Origin: UBA6770 sp965660875
Lineage (GTDB): Bacteria > Bacteroidota > Bacteroidia > Flavobacteriales_G > Salibacteraceae
Direction: 5' to 3'
Assembly (NCBI GenBank): GCA_965660875.1
Contig: CBFIBQ010000002.1
Span: 124,001 to 188,000 of the forward strand
Length of the DNA stretch: 64,000 nt
The position numbers and the translations under genes are program-made. The notes beneath the pieces are model-generated. The model was given only the letters and a program-made list of their open reading frames with translations. It searched no databases and was not told the origin of the DNA. Below are positions 52,730 through 61,164 of the stretch, one piece after another (positions within the stretch are counted from its first letter, which is position 1; every line of letters starts with the position of its first letter).

Positions 52730-54205
52730 TCAGCTTTTTTTCCAGAAAAATGGAGTAAGAAGCACCAATACGGTAAAGAGTTCTAAGCGTCCCAACAACA
52801 TCAAAAAGGATAAAAACCATTTACCAACCACTGGGATACTGGCGTAACTATGCACGGGACCAACATCACCAAGTCCGGGGCCAATATTCCCAATACAAGC
52901 AATAGAAGCTCCTATCGCAGTTTTAAAATCAAGACCCAAGCTGGCCATAAAAACAGCTCCAAAAATGAAAATTATCAGATAGAGTAAAAAGAAAGACAAT
53001 ACGTTAAATACAATGTCATTAGAAACAGATTTGTTGTTCAATTTTACTGGGATAATGGCCGATGGATGAATAAGTTTTTTCAATTCTAGAATACTGTTTT
53101 TAAGAATGATTAAATGCCTAACCACTTTAACGCCACCTGACGTGCTGCCTGCTGAGGCTCCCATGAACATCAGCCAAAAGAATATAACGGTTACTACTGG
53201 CGTCCAAGTGGTATAATCTGCGGTAACAAAACCGGTACTTGTGCCAATAGCAATCACCATAAAAAACCCTTCAGTAATTGCGGTGAAAATATTGTAATCG
53301 TTTAGGATATAAATAAGCACACTAACCAGAATGGAACTACCAATAGCCGCAAAGGTGTAGTATTTAAATTCTTCGTTATTTATTAGCCGCTTGACGTTCC
53401 CCTTCAAAGCAAAATAAGTTACTGTGAAATTGATTCCAGCTATAAACATAAATAAGGTAATGATCCAATGAATGTACAAGGAATCGTAGTGGGCAATACT
53501 GGCATTTTTAGTACTGAACCCTCCAGTAGATACCGTGGACATAGCATGGTTAATGGCGTCAAATACGGTCATTCCCCCGAGGAATAACAGAACAGTTTCA
53601 ACACCTGTAAGTAATACGTAAATAGCCCAAAGTCTTTTGGCGGTTTCTTTAATTCTTGGATGCAATTTATCGGCACTTGGTCCCGGCGATTCAGCTACGA
53701 ATAATTGCATACCCCCAATACCTAATATTGGCAGAATAGCTATGGTTAAAACAATGATTCCCATTCCCCCAATCCAATGCGTAATGCTTCTCCAGAATAA
53801 GATAGATTTTGGGAGACTTTCAATTTCGTTGAGTATAGTGGCTCCAGTGGTGGTATAACCAGAAATTGTTTCAAAAAATGCATTGGTAAACGATGGTATG
53901 TGCCCCGAAACGTAAAAGGGGAGGCAGCCTGTGAATGCAAGCATAAGCCAACCTAAAGTTACAATGAGGTAACCTTCTCTTTTCTTAATTACCTTTTGGT
54001 GGTTACGCGTAATAAACAACAGCGTTGCACCCAATACAAAACAAACTAGTCCAGCCTGAATAAAAGAGTAAATAACGGGTTCGTGATAATAAATAGCCAC
54101 CGGAATACATAGCAACATGAACAAGCCATTAATTGCAGCTAATAACCCCAATACATTGAGGATTATCCCCCAATTGAGTAGTGTGTTATTTGAAAAAACC
54201 TTCAA
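52730..54205 (-). CDS. trkH: Trk potassium transporter membrane subunit TrkH
   Basis: An inner-membrane K+ uptake channel subunit of the Trk/Ktr superfamily (about 491 aa). The four selectivity loops are visible as ETISGYTTTGATIL, HAMSTVSTGGFSTKNASI, IGTSTGFVTADY and CIGNIGPGLGDVG. The start is uncertain: the frame has no early ATG. TTG at 54205 gives MKVFSNNTLLNWGIILNVLG and a 20-bp overlap with trkA. A longer TTG at 54238 would overlap by 53 bp. I prefer the shorter start. It is the second gene of the trkA-trkH operon, and its stop nearly touches the convergent barrel gene. Confidence 0.9.
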   Translation of the reverse strand: MKVFSNNTLLNWGIILNVLGLLAAINGLFMLLCIPVAIYYHEPVIYSFIQAGLVCFVLGATLLFITRNHQKVIKKREGYLIVTLGWLMLAFTGCLPFYVSGHIPSFTNAFFETISGYTTTGATILNEIESLPKSILFWRSITHWIGGMGIIVLTIAILPILGIGGMQLFVAESPGPSADKLHPRIKETAKRLWAIYVLLTGVETVLLFLGGMTVFDAINHAMSTVSTGGFSTKNASIAHYDSLYIHWIITLFMFIAGINFTVTYFALKGNVKRLINNEEFKYYTFAAIGSSILVSVLIYILNDYNIFTAITEGFFMVIAIGTSTGFVTADYTTWTPVVTVIFFWLMFMGASAGSTSGGVKVVRHLIILKNSILELKKLIHPSAIIPVKLNNKSVSNDIVFNVLSFFLLYLIIFIFGAVFMASLGLDFKTAIGASIACIGNIGPGLGDVGPVHSYASIPVVGKWFLSFLMLLGRLELFTVLVLLTPFFWKKS

Positions 54206-55526
54206 CTTTCTTAACTGATCCAGGTAAACAGAAAACAATTAATTTATCGTGTGGCTCTGCCTTAAAATCTCCCATGGTAATCAATGTTTTACCATTTCTC
54301 ACAGCACCGCCAATTACTGCGGTTTTTGGAAAATTGAGTTCTTTTATCGCTTTGCGCGTAATTTTTGATCCTGGCATTACCTCGTAGTCATAAATTTCAG
54401 CATTTAAGCCTCTTAGCATGGTTGAGCTGATTACATTTCCTTTTCTAACGTATTGGAAAATACTACTCGCAGCAATGATTTTTTTATTTATGAAGACATC
54501 AATTCCAACGGTTTTGGACAAGTGGATGTACTCCATGTTTTCTACCAAGGCTATGGTTTTAGGGACGCCATGAGCTTTAGCTACTAAGCAACTCATAATA
54601 TTGGTTTCACTGTTTCCAGTTACCGCAATAAATACGCCCATTTGCTCAATGTTCTCTTCTTCCAAGAGTTCAACATCTCTGCAATCCCCATTGATTACCA
54701 AAACATTTTGAAGTTGGTCGGCGAGCTCAAATGCTTTCTCCTTATTTTGCTCTACAAGCTTTACATTATGGTCTTTGGACAGTGCTTTTGCCGTTTTTAT
54801 ACCAATTTTACTACCGCCTAGAATCATTACATTCTTGAAGGTTACTGACTTATTGCCCGTTAAGTTTAAAACAGGCTGTATGCCTTCTTTTTGGGCAATG
54901 AAATAACAGTCGTCACCTTTTTGTATCAGCGTATCACCTCTTGGAATAAGCGTTTTGCCATTTCGGTAAAGGGCAACCGCCATAAAATTTAGGCTTGGGT
55001 TTAGGTTAGCCGCCTCTCTAATAGTCTTCTCAATGATAGGCGCATTATCCCCTAAATGAATTCCAATAAGGTTCAATTTGCCTTTTTCAAATTGAAAGGC
55101 GTCTGTAAATGCAGACTGTTTTACTAAAAACTCAATTTCATCAACGGCTAGTTTTTCGGGAGAAATTAAAGAGTCGATTCCTAAGCTTTCAAATTTCAAC
55201 CGGTCGTAGTTATGAATAAGTTCAGTATTGGCAATTCTAGCTATGGTTTTTTTTGCTCCAAGTCGCTTGCCCAAAATTGAAACTGTAAGGTTAGTCGATT
55301 CAGAGTCAGTTGCAGCAATAAGTAGATCTGCAGCTTTTATTCCAGCCTCTTCTAGCGCGCTAACCGAGGTTGCATCGCCTTTAAAAATAAGTACGTCTGT
55401 ATGCGACTCTGCATATTTTAATCGAGATTTATTTGTGTCGATTAATATTATATCCTGTGACTCATTTGCCAACAGTTTAGCTAAATGAACTCCAACTTCA
55501 CCGGCGCCTGCAATAATTATTTTCAT
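54186..55526 (-). CDS. trkA: Trk system regulatory subunit TrkA
   Basis: The cytoplasmic NAD(H)/ATP-binding gating subunit of the Trk K+ transporter (446 aa). Two RCK_N Rossmann folds each start with the nucleotide-binding Gly motif (IIIAGAGEVGVHLAKLL at the N-terminus, and VMILGGSKIGIKTAKALS in the second half, about residues 232-249). Each is followed by an RCK_C domain (GIHLGDNAPIIEKTIREA; YDYEVMPGSKITRKAIKEL). It overlaps trkH, so the two subunits are translationally coupled in equal amounts. A -7 box lies 22 bp upstream. Confidence 0.94.
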   Translation of the reverse strand: MKIIIAGAGEVGVHLAKLLANESQDIILIDTNKSRLKYAESHTDVLIFKGDATSVSALEEAGIKAADLLIAATDSESTNLTVSILGKRLGAKKTIARIANTELIHNYDRLKFESLGIDSLISPEKLAVDEIEFLVKQSAFTDAFQFEKGKLNLIGIHLGDNAPIIEKTIREAANLNPSLNFMAVALYRNGKTLIPRGDTLIQKGDDCYFIAQKEGIQPVLNLTGNKSVTFKNVMILGGSKIGIKTAKALSKDHNVKLVEQNKEKAFELADQLQNVLVINGDCRDVELLEEENIEQMGVFIAVTGNSETNIMSCLVAKAHGVPKTIALVENMEYIHLSKTVGIDVFINKKIIAASSIFQYVRKGNVISSTMLRGLNAEIYDYEVMPGSKITRKAIKELNFPKTAVIGGAVRNGKTLITMGDFKAEPHDKLIVFCLPGSVKKVEGFFK

Positions 55527-55548
55527 TGAGCTTTATCCAAATCGAATG

Positions 55549-55556
55549 CAAATTTA
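55549..55556 (-). promoter_or_regulatory. -7 box for the trkAH operon
   Basis: TAAATTTG on the minus strand matches TAnnTTTG and ends 22 bp upstream of the trkA ATG. The rest of the 263-bp gap 55527-55789 shows nothing clear. Confidence 0.4.
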
Positions 55557-55789
55557 ATTGCTTTACTAGTATTCGTTTCGTTAAATCAAATAAGTTTAAA
55601 AGAATATTATAGCTAAGGAAATCGAATGAATGAAATATTATCCAATCGATTTTTTAACGAGAGGATGCTCTTATGCTTGATTCAACGCATAATAATGATA
55701 ACATTCAACTATTCGCAATGGTTGAAATAATAGCAGAGGCTATTTGTCTGCCTTTCAAATCAAAGTGTGTGATAAGTTAGAAACAAAAT

Positions 55790-57031
55790 TTATTTTACAA
55801 ACTTATATACTGATGTGCCTAATGAGACTATGTATGTTCCGTTGGTTAACTCAGCTAAATTAATTTGGCCAGATTGATTTGTGGGAATGCTCTGAGTGAG
55901 CACCACTTTTCCTGAAGTATCTGTAATGTATAAGTCAGCTTTTGCTGCACTCCAATTGCTTAGGTTGTAGTTTAATGACTTATTGGAGTAATAGAGTTTA
56001 TTGTCTATGCCGTCCAATGTATTGATAGTTAATGGGGTTACTTTTTCTATTTTAAAATCAATGGTCGAAGTAGCTTCTTGGTTGTATGCCATAACTTTTA
56101 TTTTTCCTGTTGTCGCACCAACAGGCACTTTTGCGGTTATTGAAGTGCTCGTTGCATTTGAAACCATAGCTTTCGTTCCATTGAACATTACGATATTCTT
56201 CGTTGCAGCACGTGAGAATCCATTTCCTGAAATAGTTACATAGGAACCTTCTACACCTTTTTCAGGTGATAATCCATTAATAGTTAACACATCATGTACT
56301 GAAAAAGAGATACAAGTTTGATCGTTTGTAGTGTCTGCATCGTTTTTAACAGTTGTTGCAGCGCATACCTCATATAGTCCTACAGTATTTGGTTGAACGT
56401 TAATCAATTGAGCTGGTATGTTTCCTTTTGCCGCGCCATTTGGAGCAATAGCTCGTTGAATGGGTAAGTTTAATTTGGATGTTGTTCCGTTTATGGAAAG
56501 CATCATTGAAATTGGAGTAGTGGTGTAAGGTGCCAAACCATTATTTCTTATTCGAACGTACATACTCGAAACATGGGTGTTGGTCAATAGGGTATCGCCA
56601 TTATTCACTGCTGGGTTTGTAATCGCAATAGAATCTATAGAAAGATCTGGTTTAACGATTGTAAAAGTGGAACAACTCTGGTCATTAGTTGAGTCTGCAT
56701 CAGTTTTTCCTACAATTTTGGTGGTCCTAAAACAAAGGGTATTTGAGCCGACCATTAAACTACTAAGGTTTAATCTAAGTCTAAGGTTGACAGTGTCTCC
56801 CTTGCCGTAACCTATAGAAGGGGCCCATGCACTTGCGGTTTTATTGATTCCGTTGAGTGAAAACCCAATTTTTATTGAATCGGAAGGTGCTAAAGAATCA
56901 CCGTAATTGGCAAGGGTAATTACAACGTTGGTATTACCTGCACATAGTTTATCACCATTCGCTGGGTTTAAAATGTTTTTTATACCCACATCATATGTTT
57001 GAGCAGTGGCCAAACCTATAGCGAGAATCAA
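55790..57031 (-). CDS. T9SS type A protein with TIG domain (start codon unusual)
   Basis: A secreted protein of 413 aa or slightly more. Two CARDB-like beta domains (IKNILNPANGDKLCAGNTNV; LSIDSIAITNPAVNNGDTLL) are followed by an IPT/TIG domain (INGLSPEKGVEGSYVTISGNGFSRAA, cut to its core) and a type A sorting tail (LYITDTSGKVVLTQS ... NGTYIVSLGTSVYKFVK). The best start codon in frame is TTG 57031, giving MILAIGLATAQ, a very short signal. Ten codons further up, the sequence IKKATLLFSALILAIGLATAQ begins with ATA where a normal signal would have ATG. It is a paralogue of the next gene upstream, from which a terminator separates it. Confidence 0.75.
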   Translation of the reverse strand: MILAIGLATAQTYDVGIKNILNPANGDKLCAGNTNVVITLANYGDSLAPSDSIKIGFSLNGINKTASAWAPSIGYGKGDTVNLRLRLNLSSLMVGSNTLCFRTTKIVGKTDADSTNDQSCSTFTIVKPDLSIDSIAITNPAVNNGDTLLTNTHVSSMYVRIRNNGLAPYTTTPISMMLSINGTTSKLNLPIQRAIAPNGAAKGNIPAQLINVQPNTVGLYEVCAATTVKNDADTTNDQTCISFSVHDVLTINGLSPEKGVEGSYVTISGNGFSRAATKNIVMFNGTKAMVSNATSTSITAKVPVGATTGKIKVMAYNQEATSTIDFKIEKVTPLTINTLDGIDNKLYYSNKSLNYNLSNWSAAKADLYITDTSGKVVLTQSIPTNQSGQINLAELTNGTYIVSLGTSVYKFVK

Positions 57032-57131
57032 GGCGCTGAAAAGAAGTGTTGCTTTTTTTATGTCTTTCGTCTTTACTTTTGAGTATATACTTGAAAAAGT
57101 TTCTAAGGTTGGTTCTATTTTTAAAACAAAA

Positions 57132-57167
57132 AAAAACTTTCTAGGTAATACAACCTAGAAAGTTTTT
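57132..57167 (-). terminator. strong hairpin terminator
   Basis: A perfect 15-bp stem: arms AAAAACTTTCTAGGT (57132-57146) and ACCTAGAAAGTTTTT (57153-57167) with a 6-nt loop and a T-tract on the minus strand. It ends the upstream TIG gene and isolates the 413-aa gene. Confidence 0.9.
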
Positions 57168-57187
57168 ATAACTGATTTGAGCAATTT

Positions 57188-58153
57188 CTATTTCGAAAAC
57201 TTCAAATATTCGTTGCCATAAACAGCAATGTAAATTCCCTTTTGAAGTTCACTTAGATGAATCATTTCAGTTGAGTTTAGGTTTAAATTGTTTTGCTCAA
57301 TAACAACTTTACCCGTTAAGTCAACTACTTTTAGATTGTTGTCTACTGCATTTGTATGCAATTCCAGTGCACTATTTTTAATACTTCCAAAAGCAGAAAG
57401 TTCTTTAATCTCCTTAATAGAAGTAGGGTAAACAGCATTTCCGTCACCGTCAAGAACTGTAAAATCAGTAGCGCTGGTAGCACTTAAACCTCCAGACTCC
57501 ACAGTGATTTTTCCACTAACGCCATTTGCAGGAACTGTAGCAACAATCTCCTTGCTTGAAGCAGATTTAATTACAGCAGTTTCACCACCAATTTTTACCA
57601 TATTACTGGCCGCGTCAGGACCAAAATAAGATCCAGAAATGGTCACATCGGTACCTACTGCCCCTTCTTCTGGGGTAAAAGATTTTAGAGAGATTTGACG
57701 GTCCCATACGCTGTAGGTAGCACATGCGGTGTCGTTTGCTGTAGATCCGCCTAAGCCGCCTCGAGACCAAAACACAGGCCAAGCGCATATTTCAACATTG
57801 GCAACAGGCACACTAAATACTTGGTTTCTGCGAATAATGATTTCTGTAATACTAAAATTACCAGAACCAGCTGGTAAGTTTTTTCCCGCTATGCCGCCAT
57901 AACTTCCAATTGGAAGTCCGCCAACAGATACACCAAATGCAAGTGAGTCTAAAGTGCTTACTATACCCCCAGCAGCGTTATTGAAGACAACTCCTAAATA
58001 CACGGTGTCGTTCAATAAAACGGTATCGTTTTCAATTTTAGCCCAACCAGTATCGACCTTGGAGCGAATGACGATATCGTCCACTGCAAAGTCTTGTGCA
58101 GCTATCGAGAATGAAACAAATAAGATTAGTGTAAGCGTAAAAAAGTTTTTCAT
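57188..58153 (-). CDS. T9SS type A protein with TIG domain
   Basis: A 321-aa secreted protein with signal peptide MKNFFTLTLILFVSFSIAAQ, an N-terminal CARDB-like beta domain with WSRGGLGG and a Cys pair (VEICAWP ... NDTACATY), an IPT/TIG domain (LKSFTPEEGAVGTDVTISGS, then YFGPDAASNMVKIGGETAVI), and a type A tail (LKVVDLTGKVVIEQ ... KGIYIAVYGNEYLKFSK). It is the same architecture as the 413-aa protein downstream with one beta domain fewer, so a tandem duplication is likely. T9SS export to the surface is expected. Ligand unknown. Confidence 0.85.
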   Translation of the reverse strand: MKNFFTLTLILFVSFSIAAQDFAVDDIVIRSKVDTGWAKIENDTVLLNDTVYLGVVFNNAAGGIVSTLDSLAFGVSVGGLPIGSYGGIAGKNLPAGSGNFSITEIIIRRNQVFSVPVANVEICAWPVFWSRGGLGGSTANDTACATYSVWDRQISLKSFTPEEGAVGTDVTISGSYFGPDAASNMVKIGGETAVIKSASSKEIVATVPANGVSGKITVESGGLSATSATDFTVLDGDGNAVYPTSIKEIKELSAFGSIKNSALELHTNAVDNNLKVVDLTGKVVIEQNNLNLNSTEMIHLSELQKGIYIAVYGNEYLKFSK

Positions 58154-58254
58154 GTTGTAAAGTTTTAAGTATTATTTCTATTAAGACAACTAAAGTAAAG
58201 GAAATTGAAGCAGATTGTACTTGTTTGATAAATTGCAAAGGTGGAGCCGTGAAC

Positions 58255-59085
58255 CTATAATTTATTTCCGCAATTTGAGCAAAAGTTCGGACCCGGTCTT
58301 GGGTACTGCGCTGAACAATTTGAGCATGTTTTTTGATTTTCAGCAAGCGTCTGTTTCTTTTTGTCCTGAGCTTCTTTTATGTTGAGCGTTACAATTCCAG
58401 TTGGAACAGCAATGATTGCGTAAGCAATAATCATTGCAAATGCTGCTATCGCTTGTCCTAGAGTAGTCTCAGGAGCTATATCCCCATATCCTACAGTGGT
58501 CATGGTTACAATCGCCCAATAGATACTGCGCGGTATACTTGTAAAGCCATGCTCTGGTCCTTCGATAAGAAACATTAAGGTGCCGATTAGAATGTTGATG
58601 CTTAAAACAACACCAAAAAACACAATTATCTTTTGTCGACTTTGCCTTAAACCCTCTAGTAAAACCGTGGCTTGACCAACGTAAGTGGATAAACCAAGAA
58701 TCCGAAACACTCTCAGTAATCTAAAGGTTCTGATGATTTGTAGGTAATGGGACCCCGTCATGATTATGCCTAGATATGTTGGTAAAATGGATAAAAGATC
58801 GATGATCCCAAAAAAGCTGGTTATATACTTAATTGGATTTTTTGAAGAATAAACGCGCAAGCCGTATTCAATGGTAAAAAATATGGTGAATCCCCATTCA
58901 AAAGCGTAGAGCAGTGTTCCGTGTTGTTCATAAATCGTTTGAACGCTATCCAGCATTAAAACAGCAACACTGAGCAGTATAAATAGGAGTAAAACAATGT
59001 CAAAGAGCTTTCCAGCAAAAGTTTCATGACCGAAAATAATGTCATGAATTTTATTTTGAATAGCGTTTGTTTTTCTATCTGCCAT
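58255..59085 (-). CDS. voltage-gated K+ channel with C-terminal zinc ribbon
   Basis: A six-helix channel of 276 aa. S1-S4 form a voltage sensor whose S4 reads RTFRLLRVFRILGL (four Arg at three-residue spacing). The pore loop holds the K+ filter TTVGYGD (about residues 195-201). After S6 there is a short linker and then KTCSNCSAQYPRPGPNFCSN ending in CGNK: two CxxC pairs forming a zinc ribbon at the extreme C-terminus, in place of the usual RCK or cyclic-nucleotide domain. ATG 59085 is used; an upstream in-frame TTG adds only four residues. A near-match -7 box TATACTTG overlaps that TTG. Confidence 0.88.
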   Translation of the reverse strand: MADRKTNAIQNKIHDIIFGHETFAGKLFDIVLLLFILLSVAVLMLDSVQTIYEQHGTLLYAFEWGFTIFFTIEYGLRVYSSKNPIKYITSFFGIIDLLSILPTYLGIIMTGSHYLQIIRTFRLLRVFRILGLSTYVGQATVLLEGLRQSRQKIIVFFGVVLSINILIGTLMFLIEGPEHGFTSIPRSIYWAIVTMTTVGYGDIAPETTLGQAIAAFAMIIAYAIIAVPTGIVTLNIKEAQDKKKQTLAENQKTCSNCSAQYPRPGPNFCSNCGNKL

Positions 59086-59135
59086 AATCTTTCGCAAGTA
59101 TAAATAACTTGTAGTAAAACAAGTATATCAAATAA

Positions 59136-59159
59136 AAAAGGGACCCGAGGGTCCCTTTT
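59136..59159 (-). terminator. terminator of the atpDC operon
   Basis: Arms AAAAGGGACCC (59136-59146) and GGGTCCCTTTT (59149-59159) form an 11-bp stem with a very tight loop, 36 bp past the atpC stop, followed by T-rich sequence on the minus strand. Confidence 0.8.
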
Positions 59160-59195
59160 AATGCGGAATTAATTAACTATTAACTAAAAACAACT

Positions 59196-59429
59196 TTACT
59201 CCGCAAGTACAACTATCTTGTTTTTCAGCACTTCCACCACACCACCTTCGATATCAAAAGATTGCTCTCCATCATTTGCAGTGACGATAATGCTACCTTT
59301 TTTCAAAGCTGCAATCATTGGTGCGTGATCGTTCATTACACCAAAAGAACCATCTTTACCTGGAAAGTTAGCTACGGTAGCCTCTCCGGAAAAAATGCTT
59401 TTGTCTGCTGTAAGGATTTCTATATGCAT
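59196..59429 (-). CDS. atpC: F1 ATP synthase epsilon subunit, short form
   Basis: A 77-aa subunit of the F1 central stalk. The beta-sandwich domain is present (MHIEILTADKSIFSGEATVA, then GKDGSFGVMNDHAPMIAALK and FDIEGGVVEVLKNKIVVLAE), but the C-terminal two-helix inhibitory domain is missing. That is normal for many Bacteroidota and implies no epsilon-type inhibition of ATP hydrolysis. It is co-transcribed with atpD (26-bp gap), and the two are separate from the remaining atp genes, which are not in this window. Confidence 0.93.
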   Translation of the reverse strand: MHIEILTADKSIFSGEATVANFPGKDGSFGVMNDHAPMIAALKKGSIIVTANDGEQSFDIEGGVVEVLKNKIVVLAE

Positions 59430-59455
59430 AATATTTTTTTAAAAGGGAAGAACAA

Positions 59456-60961
59456 TTAGTCCATTGCAAGCATTTGCTCACCAGCTTCAATTGCTTCTTC
59501 AATTGAACCTTTTAAGTTAAATGCAGCTTCAGGGTACTTGTCCACTTCTCCGTTCATAATCATGTTAAAGCCCTTTATGGTTTCTTCAATAGGCACAAAA
59601 ACACCAGCCAATCCAGTAAATTGCTCCGCAACATGGAAGGGTTGTGATAAGAAACGTTGTACACGTCGCGCTCTATGCACAGCCAATTTATCTTCTTCAG
59701 ATAATTCGTCCATACCTAAAATCGCAATAATATCTTGTAATTCTTTGTAGCGCTGTAAAATCTCTTTTACACGCTGAGCACATTTGTAATGCTCTTCACC
59801 TACAATTTCTTGAGTTAAAATTCTAGAAGTAGAATCTAATGGGTCTACCGCTGGATAAATACCCAACTCAGCAATCTTTCTTGACAATACCGTAGTTGCA
59901 TCCAAGTGAGCAAATGTTGTTGCAGGAGCAGGGTCAGTAAGGTCATCCGCAGGTACATATACCGCTTGAACTGAAGTAATCGAACCGTTTTTAGTAGAAG
60001 TAATTCGTTCTTGCATGGCACCCATTTCTGAAGAAAGTGTAGGTTGATACCCTACAGCAGAAGGCATACGTCCAAGGAGCGCAGATACTTCAGACCCTGC
60101 TTGTGTGAAACGGAAAATATTGTCGATAAAGAATAGAATATCTCTACCTGCTCCGCTTGCATCGCCATCACGGTAGTACTCCGCTAAAGTAAGTCCAGAT
60201 AAAGCCACACGAGCACGTGCCCCAGGAGGTTCATTCATTTGACCAAATACAAATGCTGCCTTAGATTCTTTCAATTGAGCTGCGTCTACTTTTGATACAT
60301 CCCAACCACCTTTTTCCATAGATTCCATGAAATCATCACCGTACTTGATAATCCCGGATTCTAACATTTCACGTAATAAGTCGTTTCCTTCACGAGTTCT
60401 TTCACCAACACCAGCAAAAACAGATAGACCATCATGACCTTTCGCAATGTTGTTGATCAGCTCTTGGATCAATACAGTTTTACCAACACCAGCACCACCG
60501 AATAAGCCAATTTTACCACCTTTAGAGTATGGCTCAATCAAATCAATTACTTTGATTCCGGTAAAAAGTACTTCTGAAGCCGTAGATAGGTCTTCAAAGC
60601 GAGGTGCTTCACGGTGAATCGGACTTCCGTTGGTTTTGTCTATTGGACCAATACCGTCAATTGTGTCGCCAACAACATTGAAAAGGCGACCGTTAATTTC
60701 GTCGCCGATAGGCATTTTAATTGCTGCGCCAGTTGCAGTTACTTCAATCCCTCTCCTAAGACCATCAGTGGCCTCCATAGAAATCGCTCTAATTGTATCT
60801 TCGCCAATATGCTGCTGACATTCTAGAACAACGATATTTCCAGAAGGAGTAGTAACCGTTAATGCATCGTAAATATTTGGAAGTTCACTTCCTTCAGTAT
60901 TAAATGTTACGTCGATTACTGGTCCGATTATTTGTGAAATTTTCCCTACTTGTGTAGACAT
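59456..60961 (-). CDS. atpD: F1 ATP synthase beta subunit
   Basis: The catalytic subunit (501 aa) of the F1 sector at the inner membrane. The start is ATG 60961 (MSTQVGKISQIIGPVIDV); a longer frame adds 16 residues and contains the -7 box. Walker A GGAGVGKT lies at residues 155-162, the catalytic Glu is in GERTREGNDLL, Walker B in ILFFIDNIFRFTQAGSE, the ATP-synthase signature is PAVDPLDSTSR, and the DELSEED loop is near the end. It is followed by atpC and a terminator. Confidence 0.97.
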   Translation of the reverse strand: MSTQVGKISQIIGPVIDVTFNTEGSELPNIYDALTVTTPSGNIVVLECQQHIGEDTIRAISMEATDGLRRGIEVTATGAAIKMPIGDEINGRLFNVVGDTIDGIGPIDKTNGSPIHREAPRFEDLSTASEVLFTGIKVIDLIEPYSKGGKIGLFGGAGVGKTVLIQELINNIAKGHDGLSVFAGVGERTREGNDLLREMLESGIIKYGDDFMESMEKGGWDVSKVDAAQLKESKAAFVFGQMNEPPGARARVALSGLTLAEYYRDGDASGAGRDILFFIDNIFRFTQAGSEVSALLGRMPSAVGYQPTLSSEMGAMQERITSTKNGSITSVQAVYVPADDLTDPAPATTFAHLDATTVLSRKIAELGIYPAVDPLDSTSRILTQEIVGEEHYKCAQRVKEILQRYKELQDIIAILGMDELSEEDKLAVHRARRVQRFLSQPFHVAEQFTGLAGVFVPIEETIKGFNMIMNGEVDKYPEAAFNLKGSIEEAIEAGEQMLAMD

Positions 60962-61006
60962 TTTTTTGGAATAAATAGTTAAAAATCCGTGTGTTAAAAT
61001 CAGCGG

Positions 61007-61014
61007 CAAAAGTA
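61007..61014 (-). promoter_or_regulatory. -7 box for the atpDC operon
   Basis: TACTTTTG on the minus strand matches TAnnTTTG and ends 45 bp upstream of the atpD ATG. The rest of the 203-bp gap to ribF shows no other clear element. Confidence 0.45.
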
Positions 61015-61164
61015 TAATATTCAGTTGTAAAATTTATCGTGTTTCAAATATTTATATATGTCTATTTTTGGTCTGCATTATTGTGTTGTTAATTATTATT
61101 TCATCTAATTGATAATTAAACACTTAATAATAGAATTCGGTTAACAAAAACTTAAGGTAAAGTA

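Noticed and set aside
55557..55789. Hidden gene or RNA between trkA and the TIG gene
   Set aside because: The stretch is AT-rich, with no long frame, no strong hairpin and no recognised RNA.
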